From NCBI GenBank assembly GCA_964543855.1, contig CAZJAD010000009.1, positions 1 through 52,304 of the forward strand: 52,304 nt of DNA. The letters are read 5' to 3'. The stretch's first letter is position 1, and each line of letters starts with the position of its first letter. Origin of the DNA: CAZJAD01 sp964543855 (lineage in GTDB: Bacteria > Electryoneota > RPQS01 > DYHQ01). Below the pieces are notes generated by a model that made no database searches, was not told the DNA's origin, and worked only from the letters and a program-made list of their open reading frames with translations. Shown in pieces: positions 40,360 through 49,905 of this stretch. Made by a program: the position numbers and the translations under genes.

Positions 40360-41830
40360 GAAGTATCGAGTTCTGATGGTTTCGCCGGAAGTTGTGCCCT
40401 TCGCCAAAACCGGTGGCCTGGCGGATGTCTGTGGCGCCCTGCCGCATGCATTGGGAGGTCTTTGTCACGATGTCCGTGTCCTGATGCCTCTCTATCGCGA
40501 GGTCGACGCAAAGGCGCATCAGCTTCGGCGTTCCGCAGCTCTGAAAGACGTACCCATAAGAGTCGGCGACAAAGAGATTCGGGTGGATTTCCGCATCGGG
40601 CGATTGCCTGAGAGCAAGGTGAAGGTCTATTTCGCGGAGCAACCAGCCCTGTACGACCGCGACGGTCTCTATGTCGATCCGGAAACCGGTCAGGATTTCG
40701 ACGACAACGCACTGCGCTTTGTGACGCTGCCCCGCGCGGCTCTCGCCCTCTGTGAGCGACTCGATTGGATCCCCGACATTATCCATTGCCACGATTGGCA
40801 AACAGCTCTCATCCCACTCATGACGAAGAGTGATGAGTACCGCACATCCTTCGCTCGAACCCGCACAATCCTGACCATCCATAATCTCGGGTACCAGGGG
40901 AATTTCCCACCTGAGACGATCGAACTCTTGGAGAACCATCGCCATCTCCTCCAGCCGATGGGGCCGCTCGAGTACTTCGGAGATCTCAGTTTCTTGAAGG
41001 CAGGCGTGGTCTTCGCGGACAAACTGAACACCGTCTCCCCAACCTATGCTCGCGAGATTCAAGCAAGCGAAGAGTATGGCTATGGATTTCAAGATATTCT
41101 ACGGGGGAGGTCTGAGGATCTCGTTGGGATTCTCAACGGCCTTGATGTGAATGTCTGGAATCCGGAAACCGACCCGGACATTGCCGTGAACTACAACCGG
41201 GATAGTCTCGACAAGAAGGTTGAGAACAAGAAAGCTCTCTGCGAACGCGTCGGCTTCTCGTATGATAAAAGCGTGCCGCTGTTCGGGATTATCTCGCGTC
41301 TGGCCAGCCAAAAGGGATTTGATCTCTTGTCCGAGATTCGAGACAGCCTTGTCGCTCTGCCGATCCAACTTGTTCTATTGGGAACCGGTGAGGAGCAATA
41401 CGAAACGCTTCTCCGCGAGATGGCCGCACGAAGTCCCAGAAAATTCCACGCTGTGATTGGCTTCAACAATAAGCTGGCCCACAGAATCGAGGCCGGTGTG
41501 GATTGCTTCCTCATGCCTTCGCGCTATGAGCCATGCGGGTTGAACCAGATGATGAGCATGCGTTATGGGACGATCCCTTTGGTTCGCGCAACAGGAGGGC
41601 TGGCCGATACCGTGATAGATATCGACGACGATCCGCAGCGTGGCAACGGTTTTGCCTTCAGCCAGTATGACGCCGATGTGTTTCTGGAGACGATCAAACG
41701 AGCCTTGAAAACTTACGCCAACAGATCTCGATGGCGAGACATGCAAGTGCGGGGCATGTCGCAGGATTTCTCTTGGGCAGCCTCCGCGAAAAAGTATGTT
41801 GAACTCTATGAACAAGCTTTGCAGAAATAA
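40352..41830 (+). CDS. glgA: Glycogen synthase (ADP-glucose type, GT5)
   Basis: The enzyme extends alpha-1,4-glucan using ADP-glucose. The 492 residues include the nucleotide-sugar motif KTGGLADV (19-26), HCHDWQTALIP, ILTIHNLGYQGNF, GILNGLDVNVWNP and the acceptor/donor-site MPSRYEPCGLNQMMSMRYGTIP. The last is the GT-B signature with the catalytic-region Glu. The gene starts within the last codons of the diguanylate cyclase. Other glycogen genes (glgC, glgB, glgP) are not in the window. Confidence 0.97.
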   Translation: MRKKYRVLMVSPEVVPFAKTGGLADVCGALPHALGGLCHDVRVLMPLYREVDAKAHQLRRSAALKDVPIRVGDKEIRVDFRIGRLPESKVKVYFAEQPALYDRDGLYVDPETGQDFDDNALRFVTLPRAALALCERLDWIPDIIHCHDWQTALIPLMTKSDEYRTSFARTRTILTIHNLGYQGNFPPETIELLENHRHLLQPMGPLEYFGDLSFLKAGVVFADKLNTVSPTYAREIQASEEYGYGFQDILRGRSEDLVGILNGLDVNVWNPETDPDIAVNYNRDSLDKKVENKKALCERVGFSYDKSVPLFGIISRLASQKGFDLLSEIRDSLVALPIQLVLLGTGEEQYETLLREMAARSPRKFHAVIGFNNKLAHRIEAGVDCFLMPSRYEPCGLNQMMSMRYGTIPLVRATGGLADTVIDIDDDPQRGNGFAFSQYDADVFLETIKRALKTYANRSRWRDMQVRGMSQDFSWAASAKKYVELYEQALQK

Positions 41831-42767
41831 GATCTTCCGGTCACATTCTCCGCTTGAAGTCAAGGGAATCCTTGGCTTCTCTTTTTGGACGATTGTCTTT
41901 CTTGCATTAGTGGCGATGGGCCTTCCGCAAGTCGCTTGTGGGCAAGCGGGTATTTCTCTTCTTGTGAGCCGTGACTCAGGTCTCTTGCGTGATGCGCGTG
42001 CCGTCAGCATCGCTCCCGATGGGTCCATTTACATCGCCGATACAGGGCATAATCGCATCCTTCAGCTCGCACCGACCGGTGAGTCGCTGGGAGAGATTGG
42101 TGATTTGGGTCGCGAACATGGACAGTTCCAATGGCCGATTGATGTCGCTGCTGAACAGGGTACAAGTGTCTGGGTATCAGATTTCGGCAATCGTCGTATC
42201 GAGAGATTCACACGGCGTTTCACATGGCAGGGATCCATCAAGCTACCCTCCCAAAGTGGAGACATCGCCGCTCAGCCTGGCCCATTGGCCGTCACGACAA
42301 CCGGGGACCTGTTCGTGGTTGACCAGGATGGCCAGCGCTTGCTGAAATACAATCCGTTGGGGATACTGCAGGCGGAGTTCGGTGCTCGCAGGGGAATCAC
42401 ATGGGTCTCGGCCATCCAAAATCTCGCGGCGCATAGCGAACTCGGCGTTGTCTGGGCAAACGCCGAGAGGAATCTCGTCCAACGGATGGACATCTTCGGC
42501 AATGCGATGGGAGATGTTGGTCGCGGTCAATTGCAGGGGCCGAGACTCGTAGCCTTTGGGGACAATACTTTATGGGTCTGCGATTCTCTCGGCATTAAGC
42601 GCGCCGATGTCGATGGAGGAGAGTTTCAATTGGTCATGGCAATGCGCGCGATGCAAGCACAGGGCGTTCAGCAGGTCAGTGATTTCGCGTGCCGCGGCGA
42701 TTCGCTCCTCTATCTGCTGGATGGGCGCCAAGGGCAGCTCTGGCAAGCCATCCTGCGCTCGGAATAG
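41808..42767 (+). CDS. Exported NHL-type beta-propeller protein
   Basis: A long N-terminus is followed by a hydrophobic core (residues 21-39, ILGFSFWTIVFLALVAMGL) and a small-residue site near QVACGQA. This indicates export to the periplasm or surface. The mature part has repeated propeller blades: VSIAPDGSIYIADTGHNRILQLAPTG, QFQWPIDVAAEQGTSVWVSDFGNRRIERF and VTTTGDLFVVDQDGQRLLKYNPLG. The 319 residues fit one six-bladed propeller. Function is unknown; such proteins often bind ligands or partners. It starts inside glgA (23-base overlap), and the large outer-membrane protein gene begins 95 bases after it. Confidence 0.8.
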   Translation: MNKLCRNKIFRSHSPLEVKGILGFSFWTIVFLALVAMGLPQVACGQAGISLLVSRDSGLLRDARAVSIAPDGSIYIADTGHNRILQLAPTGESLGEIGDLGREHGQFQWPIDVAAEQGTSVWVSDFGNRRIERFTRRFTWQGSIKLPSQSGDIAAQPGPLAVTTTGDLFVVDQDGQRLLKYNPLGILQAEFGARRGITWVSAIQNLAAHSELGVVWANAERNLVQRMDIFGNAMGDVGRGQLQGPRLVAFGDNTLWVCDSLGIKRADVDGGEFQLVMAMRAMQAQGVQQVSDFACRGDSLLYLLDGRQGQLWQAILRSE

Positions 42768-42862
42768 GAGTACGCACGCGGGCGTGAACAACACTTCACA
42801 CCACAACTCGTTTGTTCTTCCGGTTGGCTAAGTTGCGTGACTTCGTTTCAAGAATCGAGCAC

Positions 42863-45800
42863 GTGAGGCGGCTCTTTTGGCTGTCCCTCCCTGTGCTCGT
42901 TTTTTTTGCCGGAATGGCGCAAGCCCAGGTGTCGGCACGCCGCGCGAACATTACCTTCGTCGGAGGCGGGCACGCGGATAGTCTGTTCGTGTTGCCCGCA
43001 ACCTGGGTACTGCCCGAGTCTCTCTTCGTCTTTCGCAACGGCAAGCAACAGAGCGAATACTCGGATTGGAGGCGAACTCCGGCAGGCAATGCCATCTGGC
43101 TCTATCGCCCGTTACTACTGGGAGATTCCCTCGCAGTCGAATTCAGCTACCTTCCCTACCCAATGACTCGCAGTTACGCGAGGCATCTCCTGCGCGAAGT
43201 GACCGTCGCCACACCCAACGGCGATACGATGAAAACATTTGCCGAAGTCCCCGTCCGAAAATCCGAAGAACCGGGTTGGTCGGAACTCAGAAAGTCCGGC
43301 AGTCTGCTGCGGAGTGTCTCCGTAGGCACGGACCAGGATTTGGCGATGGAAAGTGCGCTGAACCTGCAGTTGAGTGGAAAGGTGGGCAGAGATGTTGATG
43401 TCGTGGCGGTGTTGACGGACCAGTCATCCCCGATTGAACCGGAAGGGACGACCGAAACGCTGCAGGAATTAGACAAGGTCTATGTTCAGGTTCAGAGTCC
43501 TCATCTGATCGGCACACTTGGAGACTACACGCTTGACCTCCCCGGCGGACGCTATGATACCTACATGCGCAAGCTCTCCGGAGTGCAGGCCGTGGCTCGC
43601 TGGCCTGCGACAAGCGCCACAGCGGCCGGAGCGGTCAGCGAGGGTGAGTTTTACACGAACAACTTCATGGCTCAGGAAAACAACCAAGGACCCTATACTC
43701 TCGTTGGCAAGAATGGCGAAAGCGGTGTCAAAGTGCTTGCCGGAACCGAACGCGTCTGGCTCGATGGCGAATTGCTGACACGCGGCGAGGGAAATGACTA
43801 TGTGATTGATTATTCAAGCGGGCAAATCGCCTTCACCAGCAAACACCTCATGACTTCCGACAGACGAATCGTCGTGGATTTTGAGTACGCGACCGAGCGC
43901 TTCCAGAAATTCTATGGTGCCGCGCGTGCCGAAGGCGATTTTTTCGGGAACAGGCTCAACACGAGGGCGACGTGGCTCGACGAAGCGGATGACCGCGGTC
44001 GGCCACTTCTCACGAGTTTCACCGAGGAAGATCGCGCCGTGCTAACGGCAGCGGGAGACGACCCGCTACGAGCGATTGTTCCGTCCGCGGATTCAGTCGG
44101 TCAGGGCCAAGGCGACTACATTCGCAAGGATACCCTGTGGAACGGCTCAACCTACTCGATCTTCGTCATCGCTGCGCGAGACAGCCTTGGCATGCCGCAG
44201 GGAGAGTGGCGCGTAACCTTCGATGATTTCGGACAAGGCAACGGAGATTACGAACTCGTCGTCGACTCGTTCGGTCAAATCTACTATCGCTGGGTCGGGC
44301 CGGCGGCTGGTCGTTACTTCCCGCAACGCAAGCTGCCGCTCCCGACTGATCACCAACTCGGTGATTTCCGCGTGGACGCAGAGCCCATTACGGGAATCAG
44401 GGCGGGGACGGAGATCGCGCTCAGTCGATTCGATGAGAATACCTATTCAAGCTTGGACGACGAAGACAACAACGGTGTCGCCGTCGTTACGACAGTCGAA
44501 CTTGAGCCTCAAGGACTGCGGATCGGTGACTATCGCCCCGATTACCTGCGAATCTCCGGCTCACTTCGCCATCGCGACGAACGATTTCGGGATATCACGC
44601 GTTCCGATGTTATCGAGTTTCAGCGCGAATGGGACACAGAGCGAGTCACGGGAATCGAAGAAACCGTGCGTGAAGTCGCCGGGCAGTTTCGCCCGGTTCC
44701 TTTCTTGAGTGTTGCAGGTGAATATGGCGAGCTGTCGAGGGGGAATCAATTCCAGTCTCTCAGACGAACCGGCCAGTTTCACATGAAGCCTTTTGGCGAA
44801 TGGGAAGCCAGTTACAGGTTTTTCCATCTGACTTCCGACGACAGCGTGACCGGTCGGTCCAGTCGCTGGACGCGTCAGCAAACCAAGGCAGCGGGGAAGT
44901 GGTGGCGATTTCGTCCGCGCGGGGGCCTCGAATGGGAGAATCGCCGGGACAATTATGCTACCCAGAACTCAGGATTTCGCTTCTTGGAGTGGCACTCGGG
45001 CCTTGGTGTGGAGTTGCCGGAAGATGTGACGGTGGACGGCGAGTATCGACGCCGACTGGACGACGGATTCTCCGCGTCGCGCTTCTTCCGATTCGCCAAT
45101 GCCTACACCGCCTCGGCTGAGGCGCGCTGGTATCCATCATCCCTCGGCCGGACGCTCCTGCGATACGCTCATCGTGAGAAAGACTACACGGTGCCCGACT
45201 CGGCCGATGTTGTCGCCGAGATCGCGCGATGGGAAGCCTTTCTTGTCCCGCAATCCCGCCTGTTTGACGCGAACTGGACCTATGAATTGGCAAGCACTCG
45301 GTCGCAGAGTCAGGTCTTGGTGGCCTTGGAAGTGACACCGGGAACCGGGAACTACCGTAGGGAAGGCGGCGGGTATGTTCCAGACGATCAGGGCGACATT
45401 GTCTTGGTGCCCCGGAACACCGGTCTCTTCGTGCCTGTCACCGAGATCCGCTTCACATCGCTTCTCTGGTTAAGATTCGACGAAGCAAAGTCGCTGATGT
45501 CTCTCCCGACATGGCTTCATCCGTTCTCGTCGGAGACAGAAGTCCAGATTGACGAGCAGACCCGCGAGAAGCCGAGCCTCCGCCTGTTCATTTTTGATCC
45601 GTCCGTATACCGGGGCGACTCCACTCTCTATGGAAATTTCTCGGTGCGCGAAGATATTCACTTCCAACGCTTGAGTCCGACTTTCTCGACGCGGCTTCGG
45701 TATCGCTACAGCACGAGTCTGCAGAATCAGTATCTCAACGGGGGCGAAGAACGCCGGCTTCACCAGGGTGCCCTCCGCGTGCGAGCAGTGTATTGGAGCG

Positions 45801-46267
45801 GTTTGCGAGGGACAACCGAAATCTCCGGCGACCGTGAATTTCATTTCTATCGGATGACGCCTTTGCCTAGTCGGGAAATTCGCCGCGCGTCCTTTGATGA
45901 GACGATCACCTACAGCATCAGCAGCCGATGGGAAACGGGTGCCGGTCTGGGAAGTGACTACACCACGGACCGGCTGAGCAGAATCGAGGTCACCCTTTTT
46001 CGCGCCGCGCCTCGCCTTGCCTACATGCTACTCGGTCGCGGGCGGGTGGATGGAGAAGTTCGCCTGACCTACGCTCGCTCCACAATTGACATAATTCCGT
46101 TTGAACTGGCCAGTGGTGCCAATCGCGGCGCAAACTGGCGCTGGGAACTCACGGCAAATTACCAATTCGCCCGCAACTTCTCCGGTTCATTCACTTACAC
46201 CGGACGGGCGGATCGAGGCGAACGAACCTATCACATGGGTCGAGTCGAAGCGAGGGCCTCGTTTTGA
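42863..46267 (+). CDS. Large outer-membrane beta-barrel protein, SprA-like features
   Basis: This is a 1134-residue exported protein. From GTG 42863 the N-terminus is a clean signal peptide (MRRLFWLSLPVLVFFAGMAQA); the frame also opens at TTG 42812. About residues 135-230 hold a segment (LRSVSVGTDQDLAMESALNLQLSGKVGRDVDVVAVLTDQS) followed by LDKVYVQ and LGDYTL. Near 308 comes GNDYVIDYSSGQIAF. These patterns recall the N-terminal regions of SprA and related giant barrels in FCB bacteria. The second half alternates aromatic and charged residues as in beta-strands, and the last residue is Phe, the BAM recognition signal. Function is not established. It is coupled to the Omp85 gene by a four-base overlap. 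Confidence 0.72.
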   Translation: MRRLFWLSLPVLVFFAGMAQAQVSARRANITFVGGGHADSLFVLPATWVLPESLFVFRNGKQQSEYSDWRRTPAGNAIWLYRPLLLGDSLAVEFSYLPYPMTRSYARHLLREVTVATPNGDTMKTFAEVPVRKSEEPGWSELRKSGSLLRSVSVGTDQDLAMESALNLQLSGKVGRDVDVVAVLTDQSSPIEPEGTTETLQELDKVYVQVQSPHLIGTLGDYTLDLPGGRYDTYMRKLSGVQAVARWPATSATAAGAVSEGEFYTNNFMAQENNQGPYTLVGKNGESGVKVLAGTERVWLDGELLTRGEGNDYVIDYSSGQIAFTSKHLMTSDRRIVVDFEYATERFQKFYGAARAEGDFFGNRLNTRATWLDEADDRGRPLLTSFTEEDRAVLTAAGDDPLRAIVPSADSVGQGQGDYIRKDTLWNGSTYSIFVIAARDSLGMPQGEWRVTFDDFGQGNGDYELVVDSFGQIYYRWVGPAAGRYFPQRKLPLPTDHQLGDFRVDAEPITGIRAGTEIALSRFDENTYSSLDDEDNNGVAVVTTVELEPQGLRIGDYRPDYLRISGSLRHRDERFRDITRSDVIEFQREWDTERVTGIEETVREVAGQFRPVPFLSVAGEYGELSRGNQFQSLRRTGQFHMKPFGEWEASYRFFHLTSDDSVTGRSSRWTRQQTKAAGKWWRFRPRGGLEWENRRDNYATQNSGFRFLEWHSGLGVELPEDVTVDGEYRRRLDDGFSASRFFRFANAYTASAEARWYPSSLGRTLLRYAHREKDYTVPDSADVVAEIARWEAFLVPQSRLFDANWTYELASTRSQSQVLVALEVTPGTGNYRREGGGYVPDDQGDIVLVPRNTGLFVPVTEIRFTSLLWLRFDEAKSLMSLPTWLHPFSSETEVQIDEQTREKPSLRLFIFDPSVYRGDSTLYGNFSVREDIHFQRLSPTFSTRLRYRYSTSLQNQYLNGGEERRLHQGALRVRAVYWSGLRGTTEISGDREFHFYRMTPLPSREIRRASFDETITYSISSRWETGAGLGSDYTTDRLSRIEVTLFRAAPRLAYMLLGRGRVDGEVRLTYARSTIDIIPFELASGANRGANWRWELTANYQFARNFSGSFTYTGRADRGERTYHMGRVEARASF

Positions 46268-47887
46268 AGCGAGCGTTCCTGATCATACTCATCCTTTCCC
46301 TCGTTCCTGCTCTTTTTGCAGGCACGATAAGGAGAGTCAGGTTTCCCGGGATGCGGGCCTTCTCGACATCTGAGCTCGAAGCCTTCCTCGGAATTTCGAA
46401 GGGAGACATCCTCGACCTTGATGCTCTGCCCGAGCATCTCCGGGCGCTTGAAGACTCTCTCGTTGCCGCGGATTACCTCTTCGCACGAGTCGATTCCGTC
46501 CAGCTTGATACTCTGAAGCGTGGCCGTCTGAGCCTTTCTGTCTACACAAGCCTCGGTCCTCTGGCGCGGGTAAAAGAGGTGCAGTGGCAGGGGGACAGTC
46601 TGCTCATCTCGCCAAAGGTGGCTCGTGATGCAAGAATCCAACGCGGAGCTGTCTTTCGATGGGCGTCGCTTCGCTTAGACATTGCGGCCATCCTCGATNN
46701 NNNNNNNNNNNNNNNNNNNNNNNNNNNNNNNNNNNNNNNNNNNNNNNNNNNNNNNNNNNNNNNNNNNNNNNNNNNNNNNNNNNNNNNNNNNNNNNNNNTT
46801 GCGTGCCCGCCGCTACCTGCAGAAACTGCCCTTCTTGCGAGCCGTTTATGCACCCGAGATAGTCTTTGACGAAACAGGGCGAACGGGTCTGGCCTACACA
46901 GTGGTCGAAGCTCCGTCGACGAATATCGATCTCGTCGCAGGATACCTGCCGGAACGGGAAGAGGGAGAGAAGGGTACGCTGACCGGCCTCGTGGACATTA
47001 ACCTCCTGAATCTCTTCGGGACGGGACGCCGAGCGCTCATCCATTGGGACCAACCTGATCGGTCAGTCCAGACGATCCAATTGGAGTACGAGGAACCTTG
47101 GGTCGCGAAAATGCCACTCGCGCTGGCGCTCGGATTCAGACAACGCATTGAGGATACGGTCTTCGTCAAGAGAGAGCTGAGCATGCGGGCAACAGCCATC
47201 CTGACCGAAACCGTCGATCTCTGGGGTCGAGCCCTCTTTGAGGAAGTCATCCCGGACAGCGTCAGCCGTGTGATCCTGGGACTTCCGGCCACGACGACCC
47301 GTGGTCTCGAGGTCGGCTTCGTCTGGGACACGCGGGACTGGCCGCTCAATCCCCGTTCGGGAGCAATGTTCTCAACTTTCGGGGGCGTTGGTTGGCGGCG
47401 TACATCGGAGGTCTCATCGCTTGACAAGGTAAACCATTACCGGCAGAACTCGGCCGGGCTGGATGCAGAAGTCGCGCTGGAGGTCTTCCCTCGCTGGATA
47501 GCCGATATCGCTTGCCACGGCAGAATGCTTGAATCTGACGAGCCTGAGATCCTCTTGCCCGACCTTTACCGACTCGGCGGTGCGCGTTCCCTGCGCGGGT
47601 ACCGCGAAGAACAATTTCTGGGTTCTCGCATAGGCTGGGTGAATTCGGAGCTTCGCTACTGGGTAGGCCCCAGGTCGCGCTTCTTCGGGTTCGTCGATGG
47701 CGGAGCCTTCTTCCGAGAAAGATGGGAAGGGGAGAGCCTCCGGCGAATCCAGGGCTTCAAGGTTGGTGTGGGCGTCGGGCTGCGAGTCGGTACCCCTATG
47801 GGAATCTGGGGATTCGACTATGCGCTGGGAGAGGGCGATCGGTTGCTGTCCGGCAAGGTGCATCTGTCTCTCCGAGGTGAATTCTGA
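46264..47887 (+). CDS. Omp85/surface-antigen family protein, interrupted by an assembly gap
   Basis: Omp85 proteins insert or translocate proteins at the outer membrane (BamA, TamA, FhaC relatives). A signal peptide (LKRAFLIILILSLVPALFAG) starts from TTG overlapping the previous stop. Two POTRA-like stretches follow: IRRVRFPGMRAFSTSELEAFLGISKGDIL and ARVKEVQWQGDSL. After the N-gap the barrel begins; it contains VGFVWDTRDWPLNPRSGA and LGGARSLRGYREEQFLGS, the RGY motif of barrel strand/loop 6. The last residue is Phe. The two sides of the gap are in different frames only because the 100 Ns are a placeholder. At roughly 540 residues it is shorter than BamA and closer to TamA or FhaC, but true length is unknown. 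Confidence 0.85.
46699..46798. other. Assembly gap (100 Ns)
   Basis: Exactly 100 unknown bases lie within the Omp85 gene, the usual placeholder for a scaffold gap of unknown size. The reading frame shifts by one across it, so the real gap is not 100 bases or a multiple of three away from it. Confidence 0.99.
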
Positions 47888-47946
47888 GCGCTTGGTTTTG
47901 CCGAATGTTCTTCGTAAATTGATAGGGGAAAATAGAGCAACAATTC

Positions 47947-49476
47947 GTGAAAAAAGAGATAATCATCAACTCCACGACGACCGAGACCCGGATTGCACTC
48001 TTGGAAGACGGGCAACTCGTGGAGCTCTTCGTCGAACGGCCGGAGACCGAGCGAAATGTGGGCGACATCTACAAGGGGCTGGTTCACCGCGTGGCCCCGG
48101 GAATGCAGGCGGCGTTCGTCGACATCGGCTGGCCGGTGGATGCCTTCATTCATTTCTCGGATCTGTCTCCCGGAGCAATGAGCTTGGCTCACGGCGTTGA
48201 CGAGCCAATCCCCGAGGAGAGCAGGCGACCACGCCGCTCGGTCGGGAGGGCCCGAAATATCAAGGTCGGCCAGGAGATTCTGGTACAGGTGGCAAAGGAG
48301 CCTCTGGGAAACAAAGGGCCGCGTGTCACCGCCGAGGTAAGTCTTCCGGGCCGTTTCTTGGTGCTCGTGCCCGGAGCAGCCCATGTGGCCATCTCACGCC
48401 GCATCGAGAATTTCAAAGCCAAAAAGACACTCAAGAGTGTCCTCCAGAACATTCAGCCCGAAGGGTTTGGGCTTATTGGACGCACGGTAGCTGAAGGGCG
48501 AAGTGAAGAGGAGTTGCTGACCGACCTGCGAGCCACACTGCGATTGTGGAACATGGTCAGCTCTCGCGTCGCCAAGACCACGGCGCCAGCCCGAGTGCAC
48601 AAGGAAGCGCCTCTGACTTCGAGCATCATCCGCGACCTCTTCGCGCCGGATATTGAGCGGGTTCTCGTGGATTCGAAATCACTCTACCGCGAGATTCGCA
48701 GCTATGTCAGATCGGTTGCTCAAGGCCTTCTGGACCGTATCCAGTTGCATACCGGTCGGGCGCCGGTCTTCGATGTCGCCAATATCGAGGCCGAGATCGA
48801 AAAGGGGCTTGCACGAAAGGTCTGGTTCGGCGGCGGTTCGTATCTCATTGTCGAACAGACGGAAGCCGTCGTGACCATCGATGTCAATTCCGGTCGATTC
48901 ATGGGGAAGAAAGCCCAGGAAGAGAATAGCCTGAAGGTCAATCTTCAGGCCGTCCGTGAAATCTGCCGCCAGATCCGCTTCCGAGACTTGGGGGGAATCA
49001 TCGTCATTGATTTTATTGACATGTCCGAGGAAAAGAATCGACGGCGCGTGTGGGAAGAGATGCGCAAGGAGCTCAGAAAGGATCGGGCGAAATGGGACAT
49101 CGCCCCGATCTCTCAGTTCGGCATTCTGGAAATGACGCGCCAGCGCACCAAGCCCAGTCTGGTCTACACCTTCAACGAACCATGCCCCACCTGCTCCGGG
49201 TCGGGTATGGTGGCTTCCAAAGAGACGGTCGTGACGAGACTCGAAGGCTGGATCAAGCGTTTCCGCGGGCGTACCGGAGAACTCGGTCTGACCGTGCGCT
49301 GCCACCCGGAAATTGTTGAATTCATAACAAAAGGCCTCAAATCTCACATTCGTCAAATCATGTGGGCCAACTTGATGTACATCAAGCTGGAGCCGGATGA
49401 AAACCTAAGGCTCGAAGAATTCAAATGTTACAGTTGGAGGCGCGGAGGCGATGTGACGGACGAATTTCGCGCTTGA
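47947..49476 (+). CDS. rng: Ribonuclease G (RNase E/G family)
   Basis: This endoribonuclease matures 16S rRNA 5' ends and degrades mRNA. The 509 residues include the S1 domain (GDIYKGLVHRVAPGMQAAFVDIGWPVDAFIHFSDL). The Mg-binding Asp312 (TIDVNSGRFMG) and Asp355 (IVIDFIDM) keep the 43-residue spacing of E. coli RNase G. The Zn-link cysteines are C413 and C416 (CPTCSGSG). No long C-terminal scaffold domain is present, so it is RNase G rather than full RNase E. It starts at GTG 59 bases after the Omp85 gene, with a weak SD. Its end overlaps the rplU promoter. Confidence 0.97.
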   Translation: MKKEIIINSTTTETRIALLEDGQLVELFVERPETERNVGDIYKGLVHRVAPGMQAAFVDIGWPVDAFIHFSDLSPGAMSLAHGVDEPIPEESRRPRRSVGRARNIKVGQEILVQVAKEPLGNKGPRVTAEVSLPGRFLVLVPGAAHVAISRRIENFKAKKTLKSVLQNIQPEGFGLIGRTVAEGRSEEELLTDLRATLRLWNMVSSRVAKTTAPARVHKEAPLTSSIIRDLFAPDIERVLVDSKSLYREIRSYVRSVAQGLLDRIQLHTGRAPVFDVANIEAEIEKGLARKVWFGGGSYLIVEQTEAVVTIDVNSGRFMGKKAQEENSLKVNLQAVREICRQIRFRDLGGIIVIDFIDMSEEKNRRRVWEEMRKELRKDRAKWDIAPISQFGILEMTRQRTKPSLVYTFNEPCPTCSGSGMVASKETVVTRLEGWIKRFRGRTGELGLTVRCHPEIVEFITKGLKSHIRQIMWANLMYIKLEPDENLRLEEFKCYSWRRGGDVTDEFRA

Positions 49477-49501
49477 CTTTCATCTCGAGTTTTGATATAT
49501 T
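49473..49501 (+). promoter_or_regulatory. Promoter of rplU-rpmA
   Basis: TTGACT (49473-49478) overlaps the rng stop codon and is followed after 17 bases by TATATT (49496-49501). Both boxes are close to the sigma70 consensus. Initiation near 49508 leaves a 66-base leader before rplU. Confidence 0.8.
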
Positions 49502-49573
49502 TTAGGTTCGAATAATCTGCCACATCAAGTCTATCACCGGGTTTGTTTGCCGGATTTTGCCAAGTGAGGTAGG

Positions 49574-49882
49574 ATGTACGCTGTTTGTCGCATAGGTGGT
49601 CGGCAGTTTCGTCTGGAACCAGACGCTGTCGTGCGGGTGCCGAGGATTCAGGCTGCCGAGGGAGACGCCCTCGAGCTGCGCGAAATCCTGATGGTTTCCG
49701 ACGAAGCAGGGGTTCGCTTCGGCAAACCCCATGTTGAAGGACTTGTCCGCGCTCGCGTCCTGGCGCACGGTCGCGACAAGAAGGTTGTCATCTTCAAGAA
49801 GATTCGCCGTGCGGACTACCATCGGAAACGAGGCCATCGTCAGGGTTTTACCGAACTGAAGATCGAAGCTATCGAAGCATAG
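49574..49882 (+). CDS. rplU: Ribosomal protein L21
   Basis: L21 is a 50S protein that needs L20 for binding. The 102 residues begin MYAVCRIGGRQFRLEPDAVVRVPRI and contain the signature VVIFKKIRRADYHRKRGHRQGFTELKI. GAGGTAGG lies before the ATG. It is paired with rpmA, 23 bases downstream, as in nearly all bacteria. Confidence 0.98.
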   Translation: MYAVCRIGGRQFRLEPDAVVRVPRIQAAEGDALELREILMVSDEAGVRFGKPHVEGLVRARVLAHGRDKKVVIFKKIRRADYHRKRGHRQGFTELKIEAIEA

Positions 49883-49905
49883 CACTCTGTTGGAACGAGG
49901 AACTC

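Noticed and set aside
46682..46869. Frameshift or pseudogene in the Omp85 gene
   Set aside because: The frame change coincides with a 100-N placeholder; both flanks are otherwise intact and in good family register.
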